A stretch of 48,043 nucleotides of DNA from JAFMKE01 sp964655225 (GTDB lineage Bacteria; Bacteroidota; Bacteroidia; Chitinophagales; UBA8649): the NCBI GenBank assembly GCA_964655225.1, contig CAZZMB010000015.1:1-48043 (forward strand), written 5' to 3'. Positions 24,742 through 35,179 of the stretch are shown here, one piece after another; the first letter of the stretch is position 1; every line of letters starts with the position of its first letter. The notes under the pieces were generated by a model. That model had not been told where the DNA came from, did no database searches, and saw only the letters and a list, made by a program, of their open reading frames with translations. The translations under genes were made by a program, and so were the position numbers.

Positions 24742-27700
24742 GTGAGAGTTTATTGTCAAAAATCTTTATTCTTAATTTTTTCATTGCTTGTTTTTGTTGC
24801 CGAAGCGCAGGACTCAACCAGTAATGATTTACCTTATCCTATAGAAGATAGAACGGGTGATTTCCTCACCGACCCAAGTAACAATCCCTTTGATTTTGAC
24901 GATCCTGATGCCATTGAGCAGCACGTAGAGTACGATGCAGAAACAGACAGATATGTCATAACTGAAACGCTTAATGGAAAAAACATTAAGCCGCCAACTT
25001 ACATGACTTTCGATGAATACTTGGAGTATACGTTGCGAGAAGAAAATGAAAAGTATTGGAAGTCTCGATCAAGTACGGAGCAGCTATTGAAAGATAAAAA
25101 CGTCAAACTACCTTTTAATCCGGAATTTAATCCGAAAAAGGCGGGAGGAATTTTCAGGGGCTTGACCATTGATATTCGTCCCCAAGGTAATGTGGAGGTT
25201 ACGCTAGGGGGTAATGTTCAAAAATATGACAATCCAAACTTGCCTCAGCGAGCTAGAACGCAAGGTGGATTTGATTTCGACATGAACATCAATATGAATG
25301 TTACCGGAAAAATTGGAGATGCATTAGCGCTAACTCTTAAGTACAACAATCAGACGGGATTTTCTTTTGATAATCAGTTTAAGTTACAATACACGGGTGA
25401 TGAGGATGATATTATACAGTTGGTTGAAGCGGGTAATGTCAGCTTCCCTCTGCAAACCCAGTTAATTACTGGAGCGCAAAGTCTTCGAGGTATAAAAACT
25501 CAAATGCGATTTGGAAAATTAACAATGACTAATATCGTTGCCGAGCAGCAATCTCAAAAGCAATCTATTGTACTTGAAGATGGTGCGCAAACCCAAACCT
25601 TCGAAATCAAAGCAGATCAATACGAAGCGAATAAACACTTTTTCTTAACCCAATTTTTTAATGAAACTTTCGACCAGTCCTTGGTCAATCTCCCCAATAT
25701 TGTGTCCCTTGCAAATATTGAAGAAATAGAGGTGTGGGTTACCAATAGAACAGGGCAAACTAATAATGTCCGCGATGTCGTTGCCTTTCTTGATTTAGGA
25801 GAAAAAGAACCTTTCAACCCTCAAGTTAATCCTTTAGCGGGGCAAAATTTGCCAGACAATGGGATCAATGATTTGTACACGCGACTAATTTCTGATCCCA
25901 ATCTGCGTTTGAGCAATAATGTGGTTGGACAATTAAATGGCCCTAATTTTAATTTTGAAGCTATTCAAGATTATGAGAAAACTTATGCAAGATTACTTTC
26001 AGCATCAGAGTACAACTTAAATAGAGAGCTTGGATACGTATCCTTACAGACCGCCTTGCAGCCCAATCAAGTCTTGGGTGTTGCATTTAAATACACGTAT
26101 AATGGACAAGTGTTTCAAGTCGGTGAATTATCAAGAAATGTTCCCCCAGACTCTTCATCTGTTACAAAAACCTTGTTTGTTAAAATGCTGCGTAGTTCGG
26201 CTATTCGACCAGACTTACCTACTTGGAATTTAATGATGAAGAATATATATTCTTTAGGGGCTTATCAAATTAGCCCAACAGATTTCAGATTGGATATTTT
26301 TTATTTGGATCCTGGAGGAGGACAGAAAAGGTTTCTTCCCAACGGCAACCTTAGTGATAAACAAATCATTCGAGTTTTAAATTTAGACCAATTAAACAAT
26401 CAAGGAGACCCTCAACCCGACGGCTTGTTTGATTTTGTGCCTGAAATGACCATAATCCCTCAAAATGGACGCTTGATTTTTCCAGTCGTGGAACCCTTTG
26501 GAAATCACTTAGAACAAGAATTAATAGATGCGGGAAATCCAGAATTAGTGGATAATTATGTCTTCTCGGAGCTTTATGATTCAACTTTGTTTTTAGCACA
26601 ACAGTTTCCTGAAAAGAACAGATTTGTCATAAAGGGGCGTTATCAAGGAAGCGGAGGAAATAGGATTCAGCTCGGGGCATTCCAATTGCCGGAAGGTTCA
26701 GTGACGGTATCTCTCGGCGGAATTTTATTGGTTGAGGGACAAGATTATAACGTCGATTACAATTTAGGGGTGGTGACTATAATTAATGAAGGGCTCTTAT
26801 CGTCTGGTCAACAGATAAAAGTGGATTATGAAAATAATGCGCTATTTGGCTTCCAACAGCGCTCACTCATGGCGTCTCGATTGGACTACCGAATCAACGA
26901 AAATGTTTTTATTGGGGGGACCATCATGAAGATGAAGGAAAGACCCTTCTCTCAAAAAGTAAATTTAGGCAACGACCCTATTAACAACACTATTATGGGA
27001 TTGGATTTCAGGATGAATACTGATCTCCCATTTTTAACACGAGTGCTTGATAAACTTCCGATTTATAGCACAACGGAGATGTCAAATATTTCCTTCCAAG
27101 GGGAGGTAGCTCATATTCGTCCAGGGCATAATCGTTTTGTCGAGCAAGGCGATGAGCCAGTGGTATACATAGATGATTTTGAAGGATCCAGCAGTGCTTA
27201 CGATTTAAAAGGTAATCCGCAAACATGGAGACTTGCCTCGACACCCAAAGATGCAAAAGATAGAGCGGGTAATATACTTTTCCCGGAAGCAGAGTTGAGC
27301 GACCAACTGGAATACGGTTACAACAGAGCAAAACTTTCTTGGTTTAATGTAGATCCTACTTTTTTCCAAAGAGGGCGTGGGCCAGATGAAGTATTTGATG
27401 ATAAAGAGGTTCTGAGTAATCATTACGTGCGTCCAATTTTCCAACAGGAATTGTACCCCAATAAGGAGGTTGCCATTCAACAACAAATTTTCACTTTAGA
27501 TTTAGCTTTTTATCCAGAAGAAAGAGGGCCGTATAATTATGAGTGGAACAATAGTGGTTCGGCTCCATTTAGTAGAGGTGTGCGTCCTGATGGTAGATTG
27601 ATTGCTCCTGAAACAAGATGGGCGGGTATGATGCGAGGAATCGATAATAACAATTTCGAAATCGCCAATATTGAGTATATAGAATTTTGGATGATGGATC

Positions 27701-30700
27701 CATTTATTTATAATGACAACAGTTCGGGTGGTCAATTATATATAAATCTAGGAAATATTAGTGAGGACATCCTTAAGGATTCAAGGATGCAGTATGAGCA
27801 TGGTTTGAGTGATGATGCTTCATTGATTGATAGCACCGAATGGGGGATTGTCCCGAAAGCACAACCAATTATTAATACATTTAGTAATGATGCCAATCTT
27901 CGCCCTATTCAGGACGTTGGGTTTGATGGGCTAACCGATGCGGATGAAACAATTAAATTTCAAGACTTCCTAAATACAGTTCAAGTAGATCCAGCAGCCA
28001 AGGCTTTATTGGAAGGTGATCCTTCTACCGATAATTTTTCGCATTATTTGGATCCACAATTTGATGGCCTAGCATCCATCATTGATCGGTATAAACTATA
28101 CAATAATCCAAGTGGTAATTCGCCGTTACTTCAAGGGAATACGTTTTTAGCAGGATCCAATAACCCTGATCAAGAGGATTTGAATAGGGATAATTCATTA
28201 AATGAAAATGAGCAATATTTCCAATATATCGTAGACTTATATCCGGGAATGGATGTAGACAATCATCCTTTTATTGTTTCTTCAAATGCCGTGGGGGCTG
28301 ATATTTATTTCGACGAGCCTCAACCAGAGTTCAATTGGTATCAGTTTAGAATACCTATCTATGATTACGATGGAAAGATTGGAAACATTCAGGATTTTCG
28401 ATCGATTCAATATATGCGAATGTTCCTTACAGGTTGGCAAGACAGCACGAATATTCGATTTGGATCATTGGAGTTAGTTCGAAATCAGTGGAGAACATAT
28501 CAATATGAATTAACTGATGCGATTGACAATTTACCAATAGATGAGGATGCTACTTTCTTTAATGTCACTCAAGTGAACATTGAAGAGAATAGCGAGAAAG
28601 ATCCCGTTAACTATATTTTACCTCCAGGGATTTTAAGAGAACAAGGTGTCGCCAACAATGCGAACCAATTGGTGGCGCAAAACGAGCAATCAATTGCCTT
28701 AAGTGTATGTGGTTTAAAAGATGGTGATTCTAGAGCAGTTTTCAAAAATGTAAACTTAGATTTTAGAAATTATGATGAAATGGTTATGGATGTGCACGCT
28801 AACCGTTTCCCCGGCGAAGTTGTTCCAAGAGATGGCGCACTAACGGCATTTATACGTTTAGGCATCGATTTTAGAGAAAACTATTATCAAATTGAAACAC
28901 CGCTGGTATTTACACCAGACGGGCAGTATGCAGATAATGATGGCGATAGAGCTTTGGTTTGGCCTGACGCGAATCGATTTGAGGTGAAACTAAAAGACCT
29001 TATTGATGCTAAGAAAGAAAGAAATGCGCAATCGTGGCCATTAACTGTTCCATTCAATTTTACAACTACCACAGGTAAAATAATCACAATAAAAGGTGTT
29101 CCAGATTTGGGAGCCATACAGATTACAATGTTGGGGATTCGCAATCCATCACAAAACGATTTGTTTAACCCTTTACAGGATGATGATGGAAGCGCGCGAT
29201 GTGGTGAGGTTTGGTTCAATGAGTTTAGATTGTCTGGTTTTGATGAAAGACCTGCATCCGCAGCCTTGGCTAGTATGTCTATTAAATTAGCAGATCTAGG
29301 AAGTGTCAATTTGAGCACCAATCTTCACGGTATCGGTTTTGGTCAGGTTGATATGCAGGTAGATGAGCGCTACCAAGACACCTACTACCAATACGATTTT
29401 AATACGAATTTGCAGCTTGGTAAATTTTTACCGGCTAAGGCCAATATCATGCTTCCTTTCTACGGAGGAATATCTCAAACATTTAGTACCCCTGAATATG
29501 ACCCTTATCAATTAGATATTACGTCAAAAGATCAAATTAAAGCCATCGAAACTTTTAGTCAAGATTCAGCTAATACCTACAAGCGATCTATACAAACTAT
29601 AGTTACTCGTAAAGGGTTTAATTTCACCAACGTGCGAAAGCTTCCTGGAGAAAAACAAAAAAGATTATTCTTTTTTAGCCCGGAGAACTTAGGCTTGAGT
29701 TACTCCTATAATGTAATAGAAAGAAGTGATCCCTTTGTAGAAAGTGATATTGAAAGAACCCATATGGCGAGACTTGACTATGCGCACAGTTTGCAGCCAA
29801 AATATCTGTACCCGTTTAAGAAAATATTAAAAGGGAAAAGCAAGTATAATAAAATATTGAAGGAGTTGAATATTAATTTCTTTCCATCTACAATGGCGTT
29901 TAATACGCAAATGAACAGACAGTATGGCGAGTTAAATTTGAGAACCTTAGCAGGAGACGATTTCACCTTACCAACCACTTTCAATAAATTCTTTACATGG
30001 GATAGAGCATATTCATTCAGGTATAATCCATTTAAGTCTTTAAGCGTAGACTACAGTGCCAATAATGCTGCCCGAATTGATGAGCCAATTGGTCGAATTG
30101 ATACTGATGATGATAAAAAAGAAATTTGGAGCAATATCGGCAATGGTGGAAGAACGACTCTATTTAATCAAAGTCTAAACATTAATTATACCCTGCCCTT
30201 AAATAAGTTGCCTATTCTTGATTTTACCAATACAACCGTTCGCTATGGTTCAGGTTTTAATTGGATTGCAGCACCGCTAAGGGCAGATGGGGAAGGAAAT
30301 TTCATCGAAAACCCGCAAGGAAATAATGTAAGTAATAATCAACAAATTCGTTTGAGTTCTGATTGGAATTTTGACAAACTGTATAGCAAGGTGCCTTATT
30401 TGAAAAAATTTACGGGGAATAATCCAACTGCCGGAAATAAAAAAGCCACACAAAAGAAAAGAGAATCAATCGAAAAGGCACGAAAGAAAATTAGTGATGA
30501 CATAGAGAAGTTATTGGAGAAAAAAGTTGCAGAAAGAGTGAAAATAGCTGCAATTGATGAGAATGAGGATTTAAGTGATGAAGAGAAAAAAGAGGCAAAA
30601 AAAATAGCCAAGATTAAAATCAAAGCACTTAAGAAACAAATCAAGAAAAGGAGGAAGGATAAAAAAACGAAGCAGGCTCCTGCTAAGTTTTTGGAAAATT

Positions 30701-32139
30701 TAGGTATGCAACCCTTGTTAGCTTTAAAGAAAGTATCTGCTTCTTATACTGAAAATAGATCGACTACTTTACCAGGCTACATGCCAGACACAGACTTCCT
30801 TGGAACGGATAGACAAAATCAAAATGCACCGGGATATGGCTTTGTTTTTGGTGGACAACCGGGTTATCAGTGGTTCAAAAACTTTGATGCAGCAGAGAGA
30901 AATGCTTGGCTAGATGAAATGGCGCTTAATGGCAACGTTTCGATAGATTCTTCACAAAACCAAAAATTCACGCAAACCTATTCGCAAAATTTAGACATAC
31001 GTGCTACTTTAGAGCCTTTTAGGGATTTGAAAATTGACATCAATTTAACCAAAACAAATACGGTTAATCACTCACAATTCTTTAAAGTTCTAGACAGTAA
31101 TTCAGGCTTTGATCATTATTTGCCTCAAGATTTTGGAACATATTCGGTATCTGCTATCACATGGAAAACGATGTTTAAGAAATATGACGAAGACTGGTTA
31201 AATGAAACCTATACTGCATTTACTGAAAACAGAAAGATTATATCACAACGTCTGCAAGATGAAAATCCAAATAGTGTTGGAGTTTATGAAAATCCTAGTG
31301 ATACAATAAACCAATATCCTGGATATGCAGAAGGTTATGGACCTACATCACAGGATGTTTTGATCCCTGCATTTTTAGCTGCTTATCAAGGGAAAGATGC
31401 GAAGAGAGCCAAGTTGAATCCATTTAAAACAGCACCTAAACCGAACTGGCAAATAAGCTACAATGGATTGACTAGATTTAAATGGGCACAAAAAATATTT
31501 TCTAATTTTAGTATCCGTCATGGATATAACTCGACTATACAAGTTGGAAGCTTCCAAACAAATTACGATTATACAGGAAATGGGTCATTAACACAACCCG
31601 CATCAATTGACACCTTAAATGGTAATTTCTTTACGCAATATAATGTGCCAAATATTGTAATCAACGAGCAGTTGAATCCACTGATTGGATTTGATATGAC
31701 ATTTAAAAATGGCATTCAGGCAAGGATTGACTATAAGAAGTCAAGGACTGTTACCATTAACTTTACCGACTTTCAGTTGTTGGAAAATAAATCTTCAACA
31801 ATTACTGCAGGAGTGGGGTATAGAGTAAAAGGGCTTAAGCTTCCGTTTAAGGTAAAAGGTAAGAAGGTACTTTTACATAATGACCTTAACATGCGATTTG
31901 ATTTTTCATATCGGGATAATGTTATTGTTAATCATCAGTTGGACCAAGGAGTATCCCGACCAACTAGCGGTTCAACGGTTATTACGGTATCCCCATCCAT
32001 TGATTATGTGATTAGTAAGCAATTGAATATTCGTATTTTCTTTGATCGAAATAAAACGATTCCTAAAACCACGGCTTCATTTCCTACTACCACAACACGA
32101 GCTGGTATTACGCTGCGATTCAGTTTATCTAGTTTTTAG
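24742..32139 (+). CDS. sprA: T9SS outer-membrane translocon SprA (Sov)
   Basis: At 2465 residues this is the largest gene in the window and fits SprA, the giant 36-strand outer-membrane barrel that forms the type IX secretion channel. It has a signal peptide (about 1-22, VFVAEAQ), the family N-terminal region (FRGLTIDIRPQGNVEVTLGG, MRFGKLTMTNIVAEQQSQ), repeated barrel segments to the end and a final aromatic strand (ITLRFSLSSF). A very lysine-rich, helix-forming stretch lies at about residues 1890-1985. The start is a GTG six bases after ruvA. Substrates with T9SS C-terminal signals pass through it; gldD/gldE nearby belong to the same machinery in a broad sense. Confidence 0.96.
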   Translation: MRVYCQKSLFLIFSLLVFVAEAQDSTSNDLPYPIEDRTGDFLTDPSNNPFDFDDPDAIEQHVEYDAETDRYVITETLNGKNIKPPTYMTFDEYLEYTLREENEKYWKSRSSTEQLLKDKNVKLPFNPEFNPKKAGGIFRGLTIDIRPQGNVEVTLGGNVQKYDNPNLPQRARTQGGFDFDMNINMNVTGKIGDALALTLKYNNQTGFSFDNQFKLQYTGDEDDIIQLVEAGNVSFPLQTQLITGAQSLRGIKTQMRFGKLTMTNIVAEQQSQKQSIVLEDGAQTQTFEIKADQYEANKHFFLTQFFNETFDQSLVNLPNIVSLANIEEIEVWVTNRTGQTNNVRDVVAFLDLGEKEPFNPQVNPLAGQNLPDNGINDLYTRLISDPNLRLSNNVVGQLNGPNFNFEAIQDYEKTYARLLSASEYNLNRELGYVSLQTALQPNQVLGVAFKYTYNGQVFQVGELSRNVPPDSSSVTKTLFVKMLRSSAIRPDLPTWNLMMKNIYSLGAYQISPTDFRLDIFYLDPGGGQKRFLPNGNLSDKQIIRVLNLDQLNNQGDPQPDGLFDFVPEMTIIPQNGRLIFPVVEPFGNHLEQELIDAGNPELVDNYVFSELYDSTLFLAQQFPEKNRFVIKGRYQGSGGNRIQLGAFQLPEGSVTVSLGGILLVEGQDYNVDYNLGVVTIINEGLLSSGQQIKVDYENNALFGFQQRSLMASRLDYRINENVFIGGTIMKMKERPFSQKVNLGNDPINNTIMGLDFRMNTDLPFLTRVLDKLPIYSTTEMSNISFQGEVAHIRPGHNRFVEQGDEPVVYIDDFEGSSSAYDLKGNPQTWRLASTPKDAKDRAGNILFPEAELSDQLEYGYNRAKLSWFNVDPTFFQRGRGPDEVFDDKEVLSNHYVRPIFQQELYPNKEVAIQQQIFTLDLAFYPEERGPYNYEWNNSGSAPFSRGVRPDGRLIAPETRWAGMMRGIDNNNFEIANIEYIEFWMMDPFIYNDNSSGGQLYINLGNISEDILKDSRMQYEHGLSDDASLIDSTEWGIVPKAQPIINTFSNDANLRPIQDVGFDGLTDADETIKFQDFLNTVQVDPAAKALLEGDPSTDNFSHYLDPQFDGLASIIDRYKLYNNPSGNSPLLQGNTFLAGSNNPDQEDLNRDNSLNENEQYFQYIVDLYPGMDVDNHPFIVSSNAVGADIYFDEPQPEFNWYQFRIPIYDYDGKIGNIQDFRSIQYMRMFLTGWQDSTNIRFGSLELVRNQWRTYQYELTDAIDNLPIDEDATFFNVTQVNIEENSEKDPVNYILPPGILREQGVANNANQLVAQNEQSIALSVCGLKDGDSRAVFKNVNLDFRNYDEMVMDVHANRFPGEVVPRDGALTAFIRLGIDFRENYYQIETPLVFTPDGQYADNDGDRALVWPDANRFEVKLKDLIDAKKERNAQSWPLTVPFNFTTTTGKIITIKGVPDLGAIQITMLGIRNPSQNDLFNPLQDDDGSARCGEVWFNEFRLSGFDERPASAALASMSIKLADLGSVNLSTNLHGIGFGQVDMQVDERYQDTYYQYDFNTNLQLGKFLPAKANIMLPFYGGISQTFSTPEYDPYQLDITSKDQIKAIETFSQDSANTYKRSIQTIVTRKGFNFTNVRKLPGEKQKRLFFFSPENLGLSYSYNVIERSDPFVESDIERTHMARLDYAHSLQPKYLYPFKKILKGKSKYNKILKELNINFFPSTMAFNTQMNRQYGELNLRTLAGDDFTLPTTFNKFFTWDRAYSFRYNPFKSLSVDYSANNAARIDEPIGRIDTDDDKKEIWSNIGNGGRTTLFNQSLNINYTLPLNKLPILDFTNTTVRYGSGFNWIAAPLRADGEGNFIENPQGNNVSNNQQIRLSSDWNFDKLYSKVPYLKKFTGNNPTAGNKKATQKKRESIEKARKKISDDIEKLLEKKVAERVKIAAIDENEDLSDEEKKEAKKIAKIKIKALKKQIKKRRKDKKTKQAPAKFLENLGMQPLLALKKVSASYTENRSTTLPGYMPDTDFLGTDRQNQNAPGYGFVFGGQPGYQWFKNFDAAERNAWLDEMALNGNVSIDSSQNQKFTQTYSQNLDIRATLEPFRDLKIDINLTKTNTVNHSQFFKVLDSNSGFDHYLPQDFGTYSVSAITWKTMFKKYDEDWLNETYTAFTENRKIISQRLQDENPNSVGVYENPSDTINQYPGYAEGYGPTSQDVLIPAFLAAYQGKDAKRAKLNPFKTAPKPNWQISYNGLTRFKWAQKIFSNFSIRHGYNSTIQVGSFQTNYDYTGNGSLTQPASIDTLNGNFFTQYNVPNIVINEQLNPLIGFDMTFKNGIQARIDYKKSRTVTINFTDFQLLENKSSTITAGVGYRVKGLKLPFKVKGKKVLLHNDLNMRFDFSYRDNVIVNHQLDQGVSRPTSGSTVITVSPSIDYVISKQLNIRIFFDRNKTIPKTTASFPTTTTRAGITLRFSLSSF

Positions 32140-32264
32140 TCCCGGTACTCATCCATTATCGATAGAATTTGTGTTGGTGTGGGAAGATGGCCTTTTTACT
32201 TTTTGGCCGTTTATTTTAACGAGGTGGGCAAGAAGCATCAATTTTGGCTTCCGATTTTTTAATC

Positions 32265-32615
32265 CTATCCTATCAACTTGGGAATAAAAATTAAACATGC
32301 AACTGCTGTGGCGAAAATAGCTGTGATTAAAACAGCTCCTGCAGCACAGTCTTTTGCCACCTTGGCTAAAGGATGAACCTCTTGAGTGGCCAAATCAGTT
32401 AATGACTCTATAGCGGTGTTAAATAGCTCTGCACTCAGCACTAAAGCAATAGCGAGAGCAATGAAACACCATTCTATAAAACTAAGCTCAAAAATAAGTC
32501 CTGTAATGATAGCAATAGCAGCGGCTAAAACATGAAAACGCATGTTTATTTGTGTTTGAAAGGCATACTTGACTCCGTCAAATGCATGCTTGAATCCTTG
32601 GAAAAACTTTCTCAT
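32265..32615 (-). CDS. dgkA: Diacylglycerol/undecaprenol kinase family protein
   Basis: The 116-residue membrane protein has three membrane segments and the DgkA family signature LSAELFNTAIESLTDLATQ followed by AKVAKDCAAGAVL. The family phosphorylates diacylglycerol or, in many Gram-positives, undecaprenol; the substrate cannot be told from sequence here. It is last in a minus-strand set gltX - small Lys-rich gene - dgkA, with 9 bases from the small gene. Confidence 0.9.
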   Translation of the reverse strand: MRKFFQGFKHAFDGVKYAFQTQINMRFHVLAAAIAIITGLIFELSFIEWCFIALAIALVLSAELFNTAIESLTDLATQEVHPLAKVAKDCAAGAVLITAIFATAVACLIFIPKLIG

Positions 32616-32624
32616 GGGAAAAGA

Positions 32625-32813
32625 TTACTCAGGTTTTTTTTTCTTATCTTTTTTTAGCAGTTTTTTATCTTCTACATGCTCATCTAGAAACTTATTCAGT
32701 TTATCTAGATCCATAGTTGACTTGATTTCTCCAAAAGCATTAATGGTAAAATCTAAACCATCTAGATCTTTGTGCACTTCGGGTTTTCCTTTCAGAGGTT
32801 TCTTCTTAGGCAT
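32625..32813 (-). CDS. Small lysine-rich protein between gltX and dgkA
   Basis: The 62-residue product is highly charged (Lys about 30 percent), begins MPKKKPLKGKPEVHKDLDGL and has an amphipathic middle with DFTINAFGEIKSTMDLDKLN. It starts 3 bases after the gltX stop and ends 9 bases before dgkA, so the tight packing supports a real gene. I recall similar short Bacteroidota proteins in this setting but no function. Confidence 0.65.
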   Translation of the reverse strand: MPKKKPLKGKPEVHKDLDGLDFTINAFGEIKSTMDLDKLNKFLDEHVEDKKLLKKDKKKKPE

Positions 32814-32816
32814 GGT

Positions 32817-34349
32817 TTACGCTTGTAGTTCTATAGCTAAAGTTACTCCTTTTTGAAGACGATTCAAACAGTTAGTTTTTCCTAGCACTTCCATTACAGC
32901 AAATATGGGAGGGCCTTGCATGGTTCCTGTAATACTTATACGCAAAATAGGCAGTACTTGTCCAAAGCCTAAACTAAACTTCTCCATGAAGTCTTTCACG
33001 AGCTTTTCTATTGCTTCTGACTTAAAATTCTCAAGATTACTTAGGGATGAGATTAGCTGCTTAAAAGCGTCAGTATTTTCATTTTTCCATTTCTTTCTTA
33101 AGTTTTTTTCATCATATTCCTTGACATCCTCAAAGAAGTAATATGCTAAACTTGGAATCTCATGCATGAAGGTTGCTCTTTCTTTTACTAACTCACATAT
33201 ATTCAACAGCATGCCCTGATCGGCTTGATAGCCTTCTTTTTCAAACAGATCTGCGGTAAGTTGCACAAGCTCTTCATTGCTCTTATTTTTAATATACTGC
33301 TGATTAAACCATTTGGTTTTTTCAAAATCAAAACGAGCGCCAGATTTCCCAACGCGTTCAATTGAAAAGGCTTGGATTAACTCAGCTAATGAAAACAATT
33401 CTTGTTCCGTTCCAGGGTTCCAGCCTAAAAATGCTAACATATTTATAAATGCATCTGGCAAGAAACCTCTTTCTTTATAACCAAGGCTTGCCTCCCCTGA
33501 ACTTGGGTCTTTCCAGTTTAATGGGAAAACTGGAAAACCTAAACGGTCACCATCTCTTTTACTTAATTTACCTTTTCCATCAGGTTTTAAAATCAGAGGA
33601 AGATGAGCAAAACTAGGCATTTCCCAAGCAAAGCTTCGATATAATAAAACATGCAAAGGGGTGGAAGGTAACCACTCTTCACCGCGAATCACATGGGTGA
33701 TTTCCATTAAATGATCATCGACCACATTCGCTAAGTGATATGTAGGCATTCCATCTGACTTTAAAAGAACTTTATCGTCCAATTGATTCGTTTGAAAACT
33801 TACAATCCCTCTTATTTCATCTTCAAACTTGACCTCTTCATTTCTGGGCATTTTGTAACGAATCACCCAAGGCTCTCCGGCTTTTAAACGACGACTTACC
33901 TCATCTTCACTGAGGTGTAATGAGTTTTTTAAGTATTGTCGTGTTATTGGATCGTATTTCGGCGAGGGATTTCCTTGCCCTTTCATGTTATCTCTCCAAG
34001 CGCTTAGCTCCTCAGGTGTATCAAAAGCATAATAAGCATCACCTTTTTCCAATAAGTCCATCGCATATTTTGCATAGATATCTTTTCGCTCACTTTGGCG
34101 ATAAGGCCCAAAGTCTCCTCCATAACTCAATCCTTCATTAGGTTTGATTCCGCACCATTGAAGTGTTTCTATGATATATTCTTCCGCACCTTTCACAAAT
34201 CTTGTTTGATCTGTATCTTCTACTCTAAGGATGAAATCTCCATTATTCTTTTTAGCAAACAGATAACAATATAAAGCGGTACGCACACCACCCATGTGAA
34301 GAGGCCCCGTTGGACTCGGAGCAAAACGTGTTCTTATTTTTCTTGACAT
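32817..34349 (-). CDS. gltX: Glutamyl-tRNA synthetase
   Basis: The 510-residue class I synthetase has the HIGH-type motif in FAPSPTGPLHMGGVRTALY and the KMSKS-type motif KLSKRDGD near residue 270, plus ILRVEDTDQTR and WCGIKPNEG. The C-terminal anticodon-binding region spans about 340-510. It charges tRNA-Glu, and possibly tRNA-Gln if a GatCAB path exists. A textbook promoter lies about 57 bases upstream. Divergent from the polysaccharide deacetylase gene. Confidence 0.97.
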   Translation of the reverse strand: MSRKIRTRFAPSPTGPLHMGGVRTALYCYLFAKKNNGDFILRVEDTDQTRFVKGAEEYIIETLQWCGIKPNEGLSYGGDFGPYRQSERKDIYAKYAMDLLEKGDAYYAFDTPEELSAWRDNMKGQGNPSPKYDPITRQYLKNSLHLSEDEVSRRLKAGEPWVIRYKMPRNEEVKFEDEIRGIVSFQTNQLDDKVLLKSDGMPTYHLANVVDDHLMEITHVIRGEEWLPSTPLHVLLYRSFAWEMPSFAHLPLILKPDGKGKLSKRDGDRLGFPVFPLNWKDPSSGEASLGYKERGFLPDAFINMLAFLGWNPGTEQELFSLAELIQAFSIERVGKSGARFDFEKTKWFNQQYIKNKSNEELVQLTADLFEKEGYQADQGMLLNICELVKERATFMHEIPSLAYYFFEDVKEYDEKNLRKKWKNENTDAFKQLISSLSNLENFKSEAIEKLVKDFMEKFSLGFGQVLPILRISITGTMQGPPIFAVMEVLGKTNCLNRLQKGVTLAIELQA

Positions 34350-34405
34350 TTAGATATATTTACAATTTTAAAACAAGATATTTCGTTAGTTAGTAAATTA
34401 AAATG

Positions 34406-34436
34406 CAAATTTACTCAAATTAAGAAAGCCATCAAA
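34406..34436 (-). promoter_or_regulatory. Putative Bacteroidota promoter of gltX
   Basis: On the minus strand TTTG (34436-34433) is followed after 19 bases by TAAATTTG (34413-34406), an exact fit to the TTTG-N19-TAnnTTTG consensus. The implied leader before the gltX ATG is about 50 bases. Confidence 0.6.
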
Positions 34437-34437
34437 G

Positions 34438-35046
34438 ATGTATTTGCCCAAAACACCGGAAATTGCAAAAAAGATCTTTCCCAAGTTGAAATGGGATGAG
34501 AAAACTGAAGAAAAGACAGTTTACTTGACCTTCGACGACGGGCCTACTCCAGGAGTAACAAGGTGGGTACTAGAACAGTTAAAAGAGTATGATGCAAAGG
34601 CTACTTTCTTCTGTTTGGGTAAGAATGTAAAGTTGTATCCAGCCATTTTTGAGGAGACTTTAAAAGAAGGGCATGCAGTTGGAAACCACACTTACAACCA
34701 TTTAGATGGTTGGAAGTCGAATAGAAAAAAATATTTGGAAGATATTGAGCGCTGCGATCAAGTTTTTTCCAGCAAATATTTTCGTCCGCCTTATGGTAAA
34801 TTAAAGCCAGGTATTCGAACAACGATTCGAGAAAAGTATGAAATTGTCATGTGGGATGTCATGGCCTATGATTTTGATCAGTCCATTTCGTCAGATCAAT
34901 GCTTAAGAAATGTGTTGGATAATGTAAAGACCGGATCAATAATAGTTTTCCATGACAGCATAAAAGCCGAGAAACATATTAGATATGCCCTACCTAAAAT
35001 TTTAAAAGAATTCTCCAAGCGAGGATTAAAAATGGAAGTCTTGTAA
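34438..35046 (+). CDS. NodB-type polysaccharide deacetylase
   Basis: The 202-residue protein has the NodB motif 1 TFDDGPTPG with metal/catalytic Asp33 and Asp34, motif 2 HAVGNHTYNHLDGW with His84 and His88, motif 3 RPPYGK, and late motifs VMWDVMAYDFD and IIVFHDS. These define family CE4 enzymes that remove acetyl groups from chitin-like sugars or peptidoglycan GlcNAc. No signal peptide is visible, so the site of action is uncertain. It is divergent from gltX and ends before a bidirectional-looking hairpin. Confidence 0.9.
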   Translation: MYLPKTPEIAKKIFPKLKWDEKTEEKTVYLTFDDGPTPGVTRWVLEQLKEYDAKATFFCLGKNVKLYPAIFEETLKEGHAVGNHTYNHLDGWKSNRKKYLEDIERCDQVFSSKYFRPPYGKLKPGIRTTIREKYEIVMWDVMAYDFDQSISSDQCLRNVLDNVKTGSIIVFHDSIKAEKHIRYALPKILKEFSKRGLKMEVL

Positions 35047-35091
35047 ATGAATGCATTGAGCGTTCTTTGCTCCAAAAGTTGCGAGCATAAA

Positions 35092-35125
35092 AAATCCCCC
35101 ATAAATGGAGGATTTAATTTTTTTT
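35092..35125. terminator. Terminator hairpin between convergent genes
   Basis: AAATCCCCC pairs with GGAGGATTT around ATAAAT with one internal mismatch, followed on the plus strand by AATTTTTTTT. It lies between the deacetylase stop (35046) and the stop of the convergent outer-membrane protein (35180). On the minus strand the stem is followed by only a short T run, so plus-strand termination is better supported. Confidence 0.65.
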
Positions 35126-35179
35126 ATTTCTTCAGACTAAATAACAAGCTTGAGTATAGGAGCTTTGCAGCAAGGATTT

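Noticed and set aside
28887..29321. 144-codon minus-strand frame inside sprA
   Set aside because: It is a by-product of codon bias on the opposite strand of a clearly real gene.
32165..32200. GGCC...GGCC hairpin after sprA as a terminator
   Set aside because: The stem is only 4 bp around a 12-base loop, too weak to call.
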